NCBI GenBank assembly: GCA_016190445.1
Contig: JACPQL010000014.1
Coordinates: forward strand, 1-51,233
DNA length: 51,233 nt
Direction of reading: 5' to 3'
Source of the DNA: Chloroflexota bacterium
GTDB lineage: Bacteria > Chloroflexota > Dehalococcoidia > Lucifugimonadales > JACPQL01
Below are positions 21,338 to 30,800 of the stretch, in pieces (the stretch's first letter is position 1; the number at the start of each line of letters is the position of its first letter). A model generated the notes under the pieces. It made no database searches and was not told the DNA's origin. It worked only from the letters and a program-made list of their open reading frames with translations. A program made the translations under genes and the position numbers.

Positions 21338-24290
21338 CCAGCCTGTGCATTGCTCCAAGTGCGGCGAGGAAAACCCCGCCGGGGGAGCCTTCTGCATCTT
21401 CTGCGGGTCGCCCCTGATAGGCGTATCTTCGCCGCCGCGCCAAGAGAGCCAGCCCCAGAGTCCTGCGCCCTCTCTTGAAGAGGAGCTGCGGCAGGTCCAG
21501 CGTAAGCTGGTGCAGCTCACCGACCGGATCGCCGCCCTGGAGGCGCTGTGGGGTATCCGTGTCCGTCCGTCGCCTCAGCCCACGCCTCAGCCCCCCGCAC
21601 CACAGCCAGCGGCACCCGTAGCTCCACCTGCCAGTGCTGCCCTCCCAACACCTGAAACGGCAACTACGGAGGCACGAGAGGCTGAGCCGGTTGGGGCAGG
21701 TGTGCCACCCTCTACGTACGTGCCTATGGGAGAGATGGAGTACGGAGGAGGCGGAATCTCGCTACCCCCCATACGTTTGCCCTCCATAGACTGGGAGCAG
21801 GTGCTGGGGCTGAACTGGCTGGCCATCATCGGCGCTGTCGCCCTGGCTATAGGCATGGGGTTCTTCCTGAAGCTGGCCTTCGATAACAACTGGATAGGTC
21901 CGGCGGGGCGCGTCATCCTGGGCATCGGCGTGGGAGTGGCGCTCCTGGGAGGCGGCGAGTTCACCCAGCGCCGCTACCCCAGATGGTCCCAGGCGGTCAC
22001 CGGCGGCGGCATCGGCATACTGTACCTCTCCATCTATGCCGCCTTCGGGTTCTACAAGCTCGTTGATCCTGTGCTCGCCTTCGCCCTTCTGGCCCTGGTA
22101 GTCGTGGTGAGCGGCCTGCTGGCCCTCCGGTACGAGTCGCTGGTCATCGCCCTGCTGGGCATCTTTGGCGCTTTCCTCACCCCTGTCCTCCTGGGCCGCA
22201 AGCTGGAGGCGGACCAGCGATACCTGATGCTGCTGTACATCATCGTGGTGGATGTCGGCATCCTGGGCGTGTCCACCTTCCGCAACTGGCGCTGGTTCAC
22301 GCTGATAGGTCTGATAGCCTCCTACGCGCTGTTTGGCTTGTGGCTCAAGCAGATCCTTGCATCAGACCTGGTCCGGGCCGAAATAGGGCTAACGGCTATC
22401 TTCCTGATATTCGTGGGCGCTACGACCCTCTTTCACATCGTGTGGCGTCGGACGCCCCAGCCTCAGGACATGGCCCTCATGACACTGAACGCCGTTGCCT
22501 ACTTCGGCAACACCTATGGCCTGCTGTGGGCAAAGTACCAGGCCTGGTTCGGCTTTATTACCCTGTCCCTCTCTCTCTTCTACGGCCTGGTGGGCTATGG
22601 CGCTATCTGGCGCAAGGGAGCGCCGCCCCAGGTTGCCCTCTACACCCTGGCCACAGCCCTGGTGTTCCTGACCGTTGCCGTGCCGCTGCAACTAAGCGGC
22701 TCGTGGATCACCGTGGCCTGGGCCGCCGAGGGCGCAGTGCTGGTGTGGGTGGGCTTCTTTGTAAGAAGCTGGCCTACCCGGGCCTTTGGCCTGGGTGTCC
22801 TGGCCATCGCCGCCTTCCGCCTCCTGGTCTTCGATACCCCGGTAAACCTGGAGACATTCCGGCCGTTCCTCAACACGCGGTTCCCCACCTTTATGTTTGC
22901 CGTGGCAGCTTTCTATGTCGCGGCGTATCTCTACTGGCGAGAGCGCGGCCGCCTGGAGGAGTGGGAGACCAACCTCTCCCTGGTGCTGGCCGGCGCAGCC
23001 AACCTCTTCACCGTATGGGTCCTCAGCGCTGAGGTCATCTCCTACTTCGACAGCCGCGCCGTGGCTGCCCAACTGGCCTACGAGAGGAACTCAGAGGTTC
23101 AGGCGCTGATGCGCAACAACGTGCCCCTGAGCCTGTGGCCACAACAGCTCCTTGATCTCCGACAAACCGCGGCAGCGACCTCGGTTACTGCCTCTAACGG
23201 CAAGCAACTGGCCCTCACCGCGCTGTGGGCGATCTACGCCTTTGGCCTGCTGGCGGTGGCCCTGGGCAAACGCTCGCCTATTCTGCGATGGGCAGGCCTG
23301 GGCCTCCTGGCCATCCCAGTGCTGAAGCTTGTCTTCAACGACACCTTTGTCGTTCACCTTGATCCCAGGGCGTTCATCCTGCTCTTGAACTTCCACTTCC
23401 TCACCTTCCTGCTGGTGGTGGCGGTGGTGATATTCGCCGCCTATCTGTACTGGCGGCAGCGAGACCACCTTCTCGAAGGAGAGCGGTACATCTTCCTTGC
23501 CCTGCTGATAGTGGCCAACCTGGTCGCCCTGTGGGGGCTGAGCGCCGAGACCATACGCTTCTTCGATAGCAGGAAGGTGGTCACCCTTCAAAGCCAGGCC
23601 GCGAGCAACGGCAAGCTCCTCTCGCTCACAGCCCTGTGGGCCATCTATGCCTTGGGGTTACTAGGGGTGGCCCTGTGGAAGCGTTCCGGCTTCCTGCGCT
23701 GGGCAGGATTGGGGCTGCTGGCGGTGGCTGTCTTGAAGTATGTCCTCATTGATACCTTCGCCGTGGCCCTGAACCCCAGGACCTATGCGCTTTTGCTCAA
23801 CTTCCACTTTGCCACCTTTCTTCTGGTGCTGGCGGTGGTCGTCTTCGCCGCTTACCTGTATTGGCGCCAGCGGGAGGAGCTGTGGGAATCCGAGCGCAAT
23901 CTGTTGCTGGGCCTCGTGGTAGCTGCCAACGTCCTGGCGCTGTGGAGCCTGAGCGCCGAGGCCCTGCGTTTCTTCGACAGCCGGGAGGTGGTGCTGCGCA
24001 CCAACTTGGCCAGCGCCAAGCAACTCTCCTTGACGCTCCTTTGGGCGGTCTACGCCAGCGGTATCATCGCCGCTGGCATGGTGCGCCGGTCCAGAACGGC
24101 GCGCCTGGCAGGCCTCGCCCTTCTGGCCATACCCGTGGCGAAGCTGTTCGTCCTTGACGTTTTCCTGCTGGAGCGAGGCTACCGCGTGGCCGCCTTCATC
24201 ACCCTGGGCGTGCTGCTGCTGGCCACGGGACTGGCCTACCAGCGGTACAGCCAGGCAATAAGGGGGTTCCTCTTTGGCAAGCAGGCTTAG
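21321..24290 (+). CDS. Zinc-ribbon, DUF2339 polytopic membrane protein
   Basis: A 989-residue membrane protein. Residues 8-30 are a zinc ribbon (CSKCGEENPAGGAFCIFC); a short coiled coil and a Pro/Ala-rich stretch follow to about 130. Then come some two dozen hydrophobic helices in the DUF2339 pattern (LGLNWLAIIGAVALAIGMGFFLKLAFDNNWIGPAGRV). Near the C-terminus three related units each have a Y-L-Y-W-R-x-R segment followed by LSAE..RFFDSR, a visible internal repeat. Function is unknown; DUF2339 genes typically neighbour DUF3999 genes, as here. Confidence 0.85.
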   Translation: MEKSPNQPVHCSKCGEENPAGGAFCIFCGSPLIGVSSPPRQESQPQSPAPSLEEELRQVQRKLVQLTDRIAALEALWGIRVRPSPQPTPQPPAPQPAAPVAPPASAALPTPETATTEAREAEPVGAGVPPSTYVPMGEMEYGGGGISLPPIRLPSIDWEQVLGLNWLAIIGAVALAIGMGFFLKLAFDNNWIGPAGRVILGIGVGVALLGGGEFTQRRYPRWSQAVTGGGIGILYLSIYAAFGFYKLVDPVLAFALLALVVVVSGLLALRYESLVIALLGIFGAFLTPVLLGRKLEADQRYLMLLYIIVVDVGILGVSTFRNWRWFTLIGLIASYALFGLWLKQILASDLVRAEIGLTAIFLIFVGATTLFHIVWRRTPQPQDMALMTLNAVAYFGNTYGLLWAKYQAWFGFITLSLSLFYGLVGYGAIWRKGAPPQVALYTLATALVFLTVAVPLQLSGSWITVAWAAEGAVLVWVGFFVRSWPTRAFGLGVLAIAAFRLLVFDTPVNLETFRPFLNTRFPTFMFAVAAFYVAAYLYWRERGRLEEWETNLSLVLAGAANLFTVWVLSAEVISYFDSRAVAAQLAYERNSEVQALMRNNVPLSLWPQQLLDLRQTAAATSVTASNGKQLALTALWAIYAFGLLAVALGKRSPILRWAGLGLLAIPVLKLVFNDTFVVHLDPRAFILLLNFHFLTFLLVVAVVIFAAYLYWRQRDHLLEGERYIFLALLIVANLVALWGLSAETIRFFDSRKVVTLQSQAASNGKLLSLTALWAIYALGLLGVALWKRSGFLRWAGLGLLAVAVLKYVLIDTFAVALNPRTYALLLNFHFATFLLVLAVVVFAAYLYWRQREELWESERNLLLGLVVAANVLALWSLSAEALRFFDSREVVLRTNLASAKQLSLTLLWAVYASGIIAAGMVRRSRTARLAGLALLAIPVAKLFVLDVFLLERGYRVAAFITLGVLLLATGLAYQRYSQAIRGFLFGKQA

Positions 24291-25608
24291 CCGCATGTTC
24301 CGTCTGATTTCGGCCATCGGACTGGCCGCCGCTCTGGCCAGTCTGGTGGCCGCGCCGCTCTCCGCGGATTTCTCCAAGGATTCCTGGAAGTTCTTCAAAC
24401 CCATAGTGCTACCCCAGGGTCTAACGAACGGGGCCTTGGTGGAGGTATCGCCAGACGCGGAGGTGTTCGCCAACGCTGCTCCCTTGCTTTGGGACCTGCG
24501 GGTGGTGGAGGTGGATAGCCTGCAGGAGGTGCCTTACAAGCTGCTGGTGGAACAGGGAGAGCAGCGGCGCAGCTTTATATACGCCACCGTGAGAGACCTG
24601 GGACACGTGCCAGGCCAGTACACCAGCTTTGTGGCCGACCTGGGCAAAGAGGGAATCCTGCACAACGAGCTGGAGATTCAGACTCCCACGCGCAACTTCC
24701 AGCGTCGGTTGGTGGTAGAGGGGAGCTCGGACAGCAAAACATGGGCAATTTTGCAAGAGAAGGGCCAGATATACGACTTCACCATACAGGAGCGGCACTT
24801 CACCCAGAGATACGTCAGGGTCCAGTACCCCGCCAGCACTGCTCGCTACCTTCGGGTGCGCATATTGAACGACGGCGAACCACCCCTGGACGTTACGGGC
24901 GCCATGGCCTACTCCTCCCAGGAGCTGCCGCCCCGTGTGATAGAGCTGGCTGCCGCTATTGTGAAACGGGAGGAAAACCCTGTGGACAGGAAGACCATCG
25001 TGGTGCTGGACATGGGAAGCCAGGGCTTTCCCACCAGTCAGCTCTCCCTGGACATCCCGCAGCAGAACTTCTACCGCCAGGTCAGCCTGGAAGGCAGCAA
25101 CGACTCGGACAAATGGACGCTCCTCCAGGGCGCCGAGGCCGTATACGCCTACAACACCCCCAAATTCGTGGGCAGTAAGCTCTCTATCGGCTATCCTGAG
25201 TCCGCCTACAGCTTCTACCGCCTTACCATATTCAACGAGGACAACCCGCCGCTTGCCATATCGGGCGCCAGGACCCGCAGCTACTTGCGCAGGCTGATCT
25301 TCGCCGCCAGCCCTGACAAGACCTATCGCCTGTACTACGGCAACCTGGGAGCACGCACGCCCTCCTACGAGCTGGAGCGCATTTTCCCTTACCTGGTCAC
25401 CGAGAACCTGCCCGTGGCCCAGCTAGGGGCGCACGTCAGTAACACACTTTTCACCGTCCCACCAGAACCCCCCAAGCCCTTCACGGAGCGCAACTCCTGG
25501 CTGCTCCCCACTGCGGTGGCCTTGGCCGGGGTGCTCATAGGGCTATTGCTGGCCAACCTGCTGCGTCAGATAAAGAAAGTGTTGCCGCCGCCCACCCCCG
25601 GGCCGTAG
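24274..25608 (+). CDS. DUF3999-family protein
   Basis: A 444-residue exported protein: signal peptide (MFRLISAIGLAAALASLVAAPLSA), two discoidin-like or beta-sandwich repeats (RRLVVEGSSDSKTWAILQ and RQVSLEGSNDSDKWTLLQ are clearly related), and a C-terminal membrane helix (WLLPTAVALAGVLIGLLLANLL) with a short cytoplasmic tail. This is the DUF3999 plan, anchored with its bulk outside. The TTG start at 24274 has AGGGGG 7 nt upstream and overlaps the DUF2339 gene by 17 bp; ATG 24295 is an alternative. Likely a partner of the DUF2339 protein. Confidence 0.85.
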   Translation: MASRLSRMFRLISAIGLAAALASLVAAPLSADFSKDSWKFFKPIVLPQGLTNGALVEVSPDAEVFANAAPLLWDLRVVEVDSLQEVPYKLLVEQGEQRRSFIYATVRDLGHVPGQYTSFVADLGKEGILHNELEIQTPTRNFQRRLVVEGSSDSKTWAILQEKGQIYDFTIQERHFTQRYVRVQYPASTARYLRVRILNDGEPPLDVTGAMAYSSQELPPRVIELAAAIVKREENPVDRKTIVVLDMGSQGFPTSQLSLDIPQQNFYRQVSLEGSNDSDKWTLLQGAEAVYAYNTPKFVGSKLSIGYPESAYSFYRLTIFNEDNPPLAISGARTRSYLRRLIFAASPDKTYRLYYGNLGARTPSYELERIFPYLVTENLPVAQLGAHVSNTLFTVPPEPPKPFTERNSWLLPTAVALAGVLIGLLLANLLRQIKKVLPPPTPGP

Positions 25609-25733
25609 TCAGAGCAGTCTGCTCTCCTCTCGGCAGCGCCGCAACATCGGGGATTTCACATATAATGTGTCGCGGCTTGAGCCACTTGGCGGGGGCCGCC
25701 CGCAGAAAGGCCCTCAGAAAGGAAGGAGGGAAT

Positions 25734-26504
25734 ATGCACAAGTACCGCATCAAGGAGAAGCTGGCAGCGGGGCAGCCTGTCTTTGGCGCCATGGTGGGGG
25801 TACCGTCGCCCAACGTCGTGGAGATGCTGGGGTGGATCGGCTTCGACTGGGTGCTCATTGACGCGGAGCACGGCTCCATCAATGAGACGGAGGCCGAGGG
25901 TATGGTCCGCGCCTGCGAGGTGGCGGACATAGCCCCCATAGTCCGGCCGCCCACCAACCGACCGGAGGTGATCCTGCGATTCATGGACAGGGGCGCCCTG
26001 GGGGTGCAGGTACCCCACGTGATGGATGCCGCTGGGGCCAAGGCTGTGGTGGATGCGGTGAAGTACTACCCCCTGGGGCGCCGAGGGGTGGGCCCCTCCC
26101 GCCCAGCCTTCTACAACATCAAGGGGTCGCAGTTGGAGTACCTGGAGACGGCCAACAGGGAGACTTTTGTCTGCCTCATGATAGAGGACGTGGAGGGCGT
26201 GGAGAACCTCAAAGAGATGGTGAAGGTGGACGGGGTGGACGTCTTCTTCGTGGGCACGGGTGACCTCTCGCAATCCATGGGCTTCCCAGGGAGGCGGGAT
26301 GTGCCAGAGGTGCAGCAGATGGCACGGCGGGCGGTGGACACCATCGTGCGGGCGGGGCGCACCGCCGGGGTGAGCTGCCCTGAGCAGGACACACCCGCCT
26401 GGCTGGAGCGGGGGGTGCGCTACTTCCACACCAGCATCGGCTCTCTGGTACGCCAGGGAGGACGGTGGTACATGGGCCTGGTGGGAGCTTCGGCGCCGAA
26501 GTAG
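25734..26504 (+). CDS. HpcH/HpaI-family aldolase (first copy)
   Basis: A 256-residue class II aldolase-like TIM barrel. Motifs: FDWVLIDAEHG, IVRPPTNRPEVILRFMDRGALGVQVPHV, and VFFVGTGDLSQSMG, the pattern of 2-keto-3-deoxy- or 4-hydroxy-2-oxo acid aldolases that cleave to pyruvate and an aldehyde with a divalent metal. Start ATG 25734 with GGAAGGAGGG before it; a TATAAT lies at 25661-25666. A paralogue is at 49341-50126. The FMN-dependent oxidase follows about 90 bp later, perhaps in the same pathway of hydroxyacid use. Confidence 0.9.
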   Translation: MHKYRIKEKLAAGQPVFGAMVGVPSPNVVEMLGWIGFDWVLIDAEHGSINETEAEGMVRACEVADIAPIVRPPTNRPEVILRFMDRGALGVQVPHVMDAAGAKAVVDAVKYYPLGRRGVGPSRPAFYNIKGSQLEYLETANRETFVCLMIEDVEGVENLKEMVKVDGVDVFFVGTGDLSQSMGFPGRRDVPEVQQMARRAVDTIVRAGRTAGVSCPEQDTPAWLERGVRYFHTSIGSLVRQGGRWYMGLVGASAPK

Positions 26505-26596
26505 CGTCGCTGCTCAGGCAATGTCTCATCATCCGTGGTAGTCCGTGGGGACCATCTCTGGTAAACTCGACCCCACCAGGACTGAGGAGGCACAAA

Positions 26597-27682
26597 GTGA
26601 GTCCAGTGAACTCTGAGTTTGTGAGCAACGAAGAGATCGTCCAAGCGGCACGGCGCAACCTCTCCCAAGGGGTCTGGGACTTCTTGGTGGGCGCATCAGA
26701 GTCCGAGACCACCATGCGGCGCAACCGGCTGGCATTCGACCGCATAGCTTTTCGCCCGCGGGTGCTTGTGGACGTATCCAAGACCGATCCGTCCACCACC
26801 TTCCTTGGGCATCGGTTGCGAATCCCAGTGATGCTGGCCCCCATAGGCTCGTTGCAGGTCTTCGCACCCGAAGGAGGCGTCGCCGCCACCAAGGCCGCCG
26901 CAGAGTTTGGGATAGTCCACGTTGTCAGCTCCTCCACGGAGCCCACCCTGGAGGAGATCGCCGCAGGCGCAGAGCATCCGAAGGTCTTTCAGTTGTACGT
27001 GCATGGGGACTGGGCGTGGGTCAAAGACATGGTCACCCGAGTGAAGAAGGCGGGCTATTCGGCGTTGTGTCTCACCGTGGACGTGGCCCACTACAGCCGG
27101 AGAGAGAGGCCAATGGTGGACCGCTGGGTGCCCCCAAGCAGGCGCAGGCCTCGCGACCCAGCCTACCTGGCGTCTCTCACCTGGGAGACCATGGACAGGA
27201 TCAAGGAGCTGGCAGGCCTTCCATTCATGCTCAAGGGCGTGGCGACAGCCGAGGACGCGGCGCTGGCGGTGGAGCACGGCGTTGACGTCATTTGGGTATC
27301 AAACCACGGCGGGCGCCAGCTCGACCACGGCCTGGGCAGCATGGACATGCTCCCGGAGATCGTGGATGCGGCCGCGGGCAAGGCCGACATTGTCCTGGAC
27401 GGCGGAGTCCAGCGAGGCAGCGACGTGCTGAAGGCCATAGCCCTTGGGGCCAAGGCTGTGGCCATCGGAAAGCTCCAGGGCTGGGGACTGGCGGCAGCGG
27501 GCGTTCCGGGCCTTGTGCGGGTGCTGGAGATCCTGGAGGACGAGCTCAACTGCGCCATGGGCCTGCTTGGAGTCAGGTCCATGAGCGATGTCACACGGGC
27601 CCATGTGTGCAAGGCGGAGGCTGTCACCCCACCCCATGAGATGAGCGCGTGGGTCAATATTAATGGGGGGAGGATACTTTAG
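26597..27682 (+). CDS. FMN-dependent 2-hydroxyacid oxidase/dehydrogenase
   Basis: A 361-residue protein of the glycolate oxidase / lactate dehydrogenase group. Seen: FRPRVLVDVSKTDPSTTFLG, PVMLAPIGSLQVFAPEGGVA, the FMN-binding LKGVATAEDA with Lys, SNHGGRQLDHG with the catalytic His and Arg, and DGGVQRGSDVLKAIALGAKAV. It should oxidise a 2-hydroxyacid to a 2-oxoacid in the cytosol. The GTG start at 26597 has GAGGAGG 7 nt upstream. The order HpcH aldolase then hydroxyacid oxidase suggests a small degradative unit; the substrates are not known. Confidence 0.9.
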   Translation: MSPVNSEFVSNEEIVQAARRNLSQGVWDFLVGASESETTMRRNRLAFDRIAFRPRVLVDVSKTDPSTTFLGHRLRIPVMLAPIGSLQVFAPEGGVAATKAAAEFGIVHVVSSSTEPTLEEIAAGAEHPKVFQLYVHGDWAWVKDMVTRVKKAGYSALCLTVDVAHYSRRERPMVDRWVPPSRRRPRDPAYLASLTWETMDRIKELAGLPFMLKGVATAEDAALAVEHGVDVIWVSNHGGRQLDHGLGSMDMLPEIVDAAAGKADIVLDGGVQRGSDVLKAIALGAKAVAIGKLQGWGLAAAGVPGLVRVLEILEDELNCAMGLLGVRSMSDVTRAHVCKAEAVTPPHEMSAWVNINGGRIL

Positions 27683-27692
27683 GCCTTCCCGC

Positions 27693-30098
27693 TTAGCCGC
27701 GCAGGGTGGCCCCTGTCTCCGTTTGCAAGCGCTCCAGTATCTCCTGCTGGGCTTCGCTCACCTGCTCGGCGGTCAGGGTGCTCTGGGCCGACTGGAAGCT
27801 GATGCGGTAGGCCAGAGAGCGTTTGCCCCCGGGTATCGGGGGCCCGGCATAGACATCGAACAGTGAGGCGCCCACCACCAGGGTATGGCCCAGGATAATG
27901 GAGGTCACCCGCTCGGCAGGTACATTTGTATCCAGCACTAGGGCCATGTCCCGCACCGAGCCCGGGAACCGCGGCAGGGGCTGGTACCGACGCGACACTG
28001 CCGGGAGCACCTCCGCGAGCGCCTCCATGTCCAGCTCGAACAGGGCCACGGTGGGAGCAACGATGTCGAACCTGGCGAGGGCTGTGGGGTGCAGCTCCCC
28101 TACCACTCCCACCGGAGTCGCACCCGCCATAACCGAGGCGCAACGTCCCGGGTGGAAGAGAGGGGCCCCATGCCGCTGGAAGCCGACGGGCACACCAAGC
28201 TGCTGCCCCAGGGCCTCCACGACCCCCTTGGCATCGAAGAAGTCCAATGTCCCGTTCTCGCCATGCCAGGCAAGGGCGCCGCGAGGGCCACAGAAGGCGC
28301 CCACCACCATCTCCTTCTCGTGGGGAAGCTGGCCCGGCTGCCCCGCCAGATACACCCGCCCCACCTCGAAGAGGCGCAACCCCTCGGTGGCCTGGCGCTC
28401 GTTGCTGGCCAGAGCAGCGAGGACGCTCCCCCGCAGCGTGGTGCGCAGGTGCTCCTGCTCAGCACTCATGGGGTTGGCCAGACGCAACGGCGGCTGAGAC
28501 CCCTCCCCTGAAGCGCCCACCTTGTCCAGTAGCGCCTGGCTCACCAGGCTGTAGGAGATTACCTCCTGCATTCCACCACTGGCCAGCAGGTCACGGACCC
28601 GCTCCCTCACCTCTCGCAAGGGCTGCGGCTGCCGCGATGGCACTCTCCCAGAGAGCGGCTCAGCGGGGATGGTCTCGTAGCCGGACACCCTGGCAATCTC
28701 CTCCACCAGGTCGTCGGGGATGGAGATGTCGGCGCGCCAGTAGGGGACGGTCACTGCCAGAGCGTCGCCCTGCTGCTGGCAGTGGAATCCCAGGCAGCCC
28801 AGCACGCTGGCCACCTGCTCCACAGGCAGCTCCACACCCAGCACCTGGTGCACCCGCTTTCTGGAGAGGGCCACGGTGCGCTCCGGCCAGGGTGAGGGGT
28901 ACACGTCCCAGATGCCACGACAGGCCGTGCCCCCCGCAAGCTCCAGGACAAGCCTCGTGGCACGGCGCAGACCCAACTCCGCCAGGGCCGGATGTAGCCC
29001 CTTATCGAAGCGCGCAACGGCATCGGAGTGCAGCTTGAGAGCAGAGGCCGTCCGGCGGATGCTGATGGGGTTGAAGTTGGCCGACTCCAGCAGCACGGCG
29101 GTGGTGCTCTCCGTGATCTCGGTGTTGGCGCCGCCCATCACCCCCGCCAGGCCCACGGCGCGGCGGGCGTCGGCGATGACCAGCATGGGTGACTCCAGCC
29201 GCCGCTCCTGGCCGTCCAGGGTCACCAGCACCTCGCCTGGGCGGGCCCGCCGTACCAGCACCGTGCGCTCCGCCAGCTTCTCGTAGTCGAAGGCGTGCAG
29301 CGGCTGGCCGTACTCCAGCATCACGTAGTTGGTTATGTCCACCAAGTTATTGATGGGCCGCAGCCCAGCCCGAAGGAGCCGCTCCTGGAGCCACCCCGGC
29401 GAGGGGCCAACCTTGATGCCGGTGACCAGGCTGGCGGTGTAGCGGGGGGCCAGGTCCGGGGCCTCCACCCGGATGGTGGCCAGGTCCTGGATGGGTGGGC
29501 CATCTTCCTGATAGGAGAGGGACGGCTCGCGGACCGTGGCCCCTGTCAGCGCGGCCACCTCCCGGGCCACTCCCAGCACCGAGAGGCAATCGGGCCGATT
29601 GGGGGTGACCTCCAGGTCCAGGACGGCGTCCCCCCAGTAGCTGGCCAGGGGTCTGCCAATGGGAGCATCGGCGGGAAGCACCACAATGCCGGTGTGGTCC
29701 TGGCCCACCCCCAGCTCCCGCTCCGAGCAGACCATTCCCGTGGAGGTGACGCCCCGGATTTTGGCGGCCTTCAGGGTGAACAGCTCCCCGCTCTCCGGGT
29801 TCACCAGGCGCGCCCCGACCTTGGCGAAGGGCACCCTCTGGCCGGCAGCAACGTTGGGCGCGCCGCACACCACGGTGACGGCCTCTGAGCCGATGTCCAC
29901 CGTGGCCAGTCGCAGGCGGTCTGCGTTGGGGTGTGGCGTCACGCCAACAACGTGGCCCACGTACACGTTCTCCCAGGAGCCGCCGATGGTGGTGATGCCT
30001 CCCACCTCTGACCCCGCCATGGTGAGGCGGTGGGCCAACTCCCTGGCAGGCAGGGCTACGTCCACATACTCTTTCAGCCATGATAGGGGGACTTTCAT
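27693..30098 (-). CDS. pheT: Phenylalanine-tRNA ligase beta subunit
   Basis: An 801-residue PheT, the usual length. Start ATG 30098 (MKVPLSWLKEYVDV). The N-terminal EMAP/tRNA-binding domain, the B3/B4 editing domain (NYVMLEYGQPLHAFDYEKL), B5 and a C-terminal ferredoxin-fold anticodon-binding domain (RFPGSVRDMALVLD...) can be followed. With PheS it forms the alpha2-beta2 enzyme that charges tRNA-Phe. It normally follows pheS directly; here an opposite-strand toxin-antitoxin pair lies between them, so pheT needs its own promoter, which I cannot place with confidence. Confidence 0.96.
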   Translation of the reverse strand: MKVPLSWLKEYVDVALPARELAHRLTMAGSEVGGITTIGGSWENVYVGHVVGVTPHPNADRLRLATVDIGSEAVTVVCGAPNVAAGQRVPFAKVGARLVNPESGELFTLKAAKIRGVTSTGMVCSERELGVGQDHTGIVVLPADAPIGRPLASYWGDAVLDLEVTPNRPDCLSVLGVAREVAALTGATVREPSLSYQEDGPPIQDLATIRVEAPDLAPRYTASLVTGIKVGPSPGWLQERLLRAGLRPINNLVDITNYVMLEYGQPLHAFDYEKLAERTVLVRRARPGEVLVTLDGQERRLESPMLVIADARRAVGLAGVMGGANTEITESTTAVLLESANFNPISIRRTASALKLHSDAVARFDKGLHPALAELGLRRATRLVLELAGGTACRGIWDVYPSPWPERTVALSRKRVHQVLGVELPVEQVASVLGCLGFHCQQQGDALAVTVPYWRADISIPDDLVEEIARVSGYETIPAEPLSGRVPSRQPQPLREVRERVRDLLASGGMQEVISYSLVSQALLDKVGASGEGSQPPLRLANPMSAEQEHLRTTLRGSVLAALASNERQATEGLRLFEVGRVYLAGQPGQLPHEKEMVVGAFCGPRGALAWHGENGTLDFFDAKGVVEALGQQLGVPVGFQRHGAPLFHPGRCASVMAGATPVGVVGELHPTALARFDIVAPTVALFELDMEALAEVLPAVSRRYQPLPRFPGSVRDMALVLDTNVPAERVTSIILGHTLVVGASLFDVYAGPPIPGGKRSLAYRISFQSAQSTLTAEQVSEAQQEILERLQTETGATLRG

Positions 30099-30136
30099 TG
30101 GCTAATCGCTCCGGCTTGATGAGCGGAACTGCTCCC

Positions 30137-30165
30137 TTGCCTATCGTGATGCTTTGTGATACAAT
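30137..30165 (+). promoter_or_regulatory. Promoter of the BrnT-like pair
   Basis: TTGCCT (30137-30142), 17-nt spacer, TACAAT (30160-30165). It faces the toxin-antitoxin genes and sits in the gap between pheT and the toxin. Confidence 0.55.
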
Positions 30166-30260
30166 GAGTTACGCTTTGGTGAACCATACGCGCGGGTGAG
30201 CTTCAGTGGGACGAGGCCAATATTGAGCACGTTGCGCGTCACAACATCACCCCTGGAGAG

Positions 30261-30473
30261 GTGGAAAAGGTCATTGTTGAGGATGAGCCCATTGTAGCGC
30301 GCGCCCGCGCCGGGCGCCATGCAGTATACGGTCAGACCGCCGCTGGCCACTACATCGTCATCTTTGTAGAGGCGGTGCGGACGGGCCGGATGCGCCAACC
30401 TCGCATCTACCGCCCGGTGACTGCAAGAGAGATGACTGGCGCCGAGCAACAACGGTATCAAGACCTCACATAG
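30261..30473 (+). CDS. BrnT-like toxin with damaged or unusual 5' end
   Basis: From GTG 30261 the frame gives 70 residues. The family's N-terminus, LQWDEANIEHVARHNITPGEVEKV, is encoded in the same frame from about 30201, but no ATG, GTG or TTG precedes it before the stop at 30180. The C-terminal RIYRPVTAREMTGAEQQRYQDL matches the BrnT end. A one-base deletion just after a GTG at 30196 would explain this. BrnT toxins are RNases of the RelE fold. The antitoxin gene follows 9 bp later, the typical brnT-brnA order. The gene may be dead, or the sequence may hold an error here. Confidence 0.6.
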   Translation: MEKVIVEDEPIVARARAGRHAVYGQTAAGHYIVIFVEAVRTGRMRQPRIYRPVTAREMTGAEQQRYQDLT

Positions 30474-30482
30474 GAGCAAGCT

Positions 30483-30791
30483 ATGGGGTACACTGAAAAG
30501 GAAATCCACGCTATTGAGCGGGAGGAGCCACTGCTACAACCAGCGGCACAACCTGCCCGCCTTGAGCGGCCAAAGCGCCGACCCATGTCCAATCTCAACA
30601 TCCGCATGCCGGGGGAAGAGCTTGCCCGCCTCTCCCGGGAGGCCCAGAAGATGGGCATGAACCCCACTCAGCTTGCACGGCGCCTCATCACCGAGGGGCT
30701 GGACCGCCTTGAAGGTCATCCCGACCTGCCCAGCCGAGTCCAGCACCTAGAGGCCGAGGTGTCCAAGCTCAGGGCCGTCGTCCGCAGCTAG
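30483..30791 (+). CDS. Ribbon-helix-helix antitoxin, BrnA/CopG-like
   Basis: A 102-residue protein. SNLNIRMPGEELARLSREAQKMGMNPTQLARRLITEGL (about residues 36-73) is a CopG/RHH fold; a C-terminal coiled-coil (VQHLEAEVSKLRAVV) follows, and the N-terminal 35 residues are acidic and proline-rich. ATG 30483 has GGAGC 6 nt before it. It probably represses the operon and neutralises the BrnT-like protein. Stop codon and the convergent pheS stop are only about 10 bp apart. Confidence 0.8.
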   Translation: MGYTEKEIHAIEREEPLLQPAAQPARLERPKRRPMSNLNIRMPGEELARLSREAQKMGMNPTQLARRLITEGLDRLEGHPDLPSRVQHLEAEVSKLRAVVRS

Positions 30792-30800
30792 CCCGCCTCC

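Noticed and set aside
30141-30509. Minus-strand frame between pheS and pheT
   Set aside because: It is antisense to the BrnT-like gene, which has homology and a promoter on the + strand.
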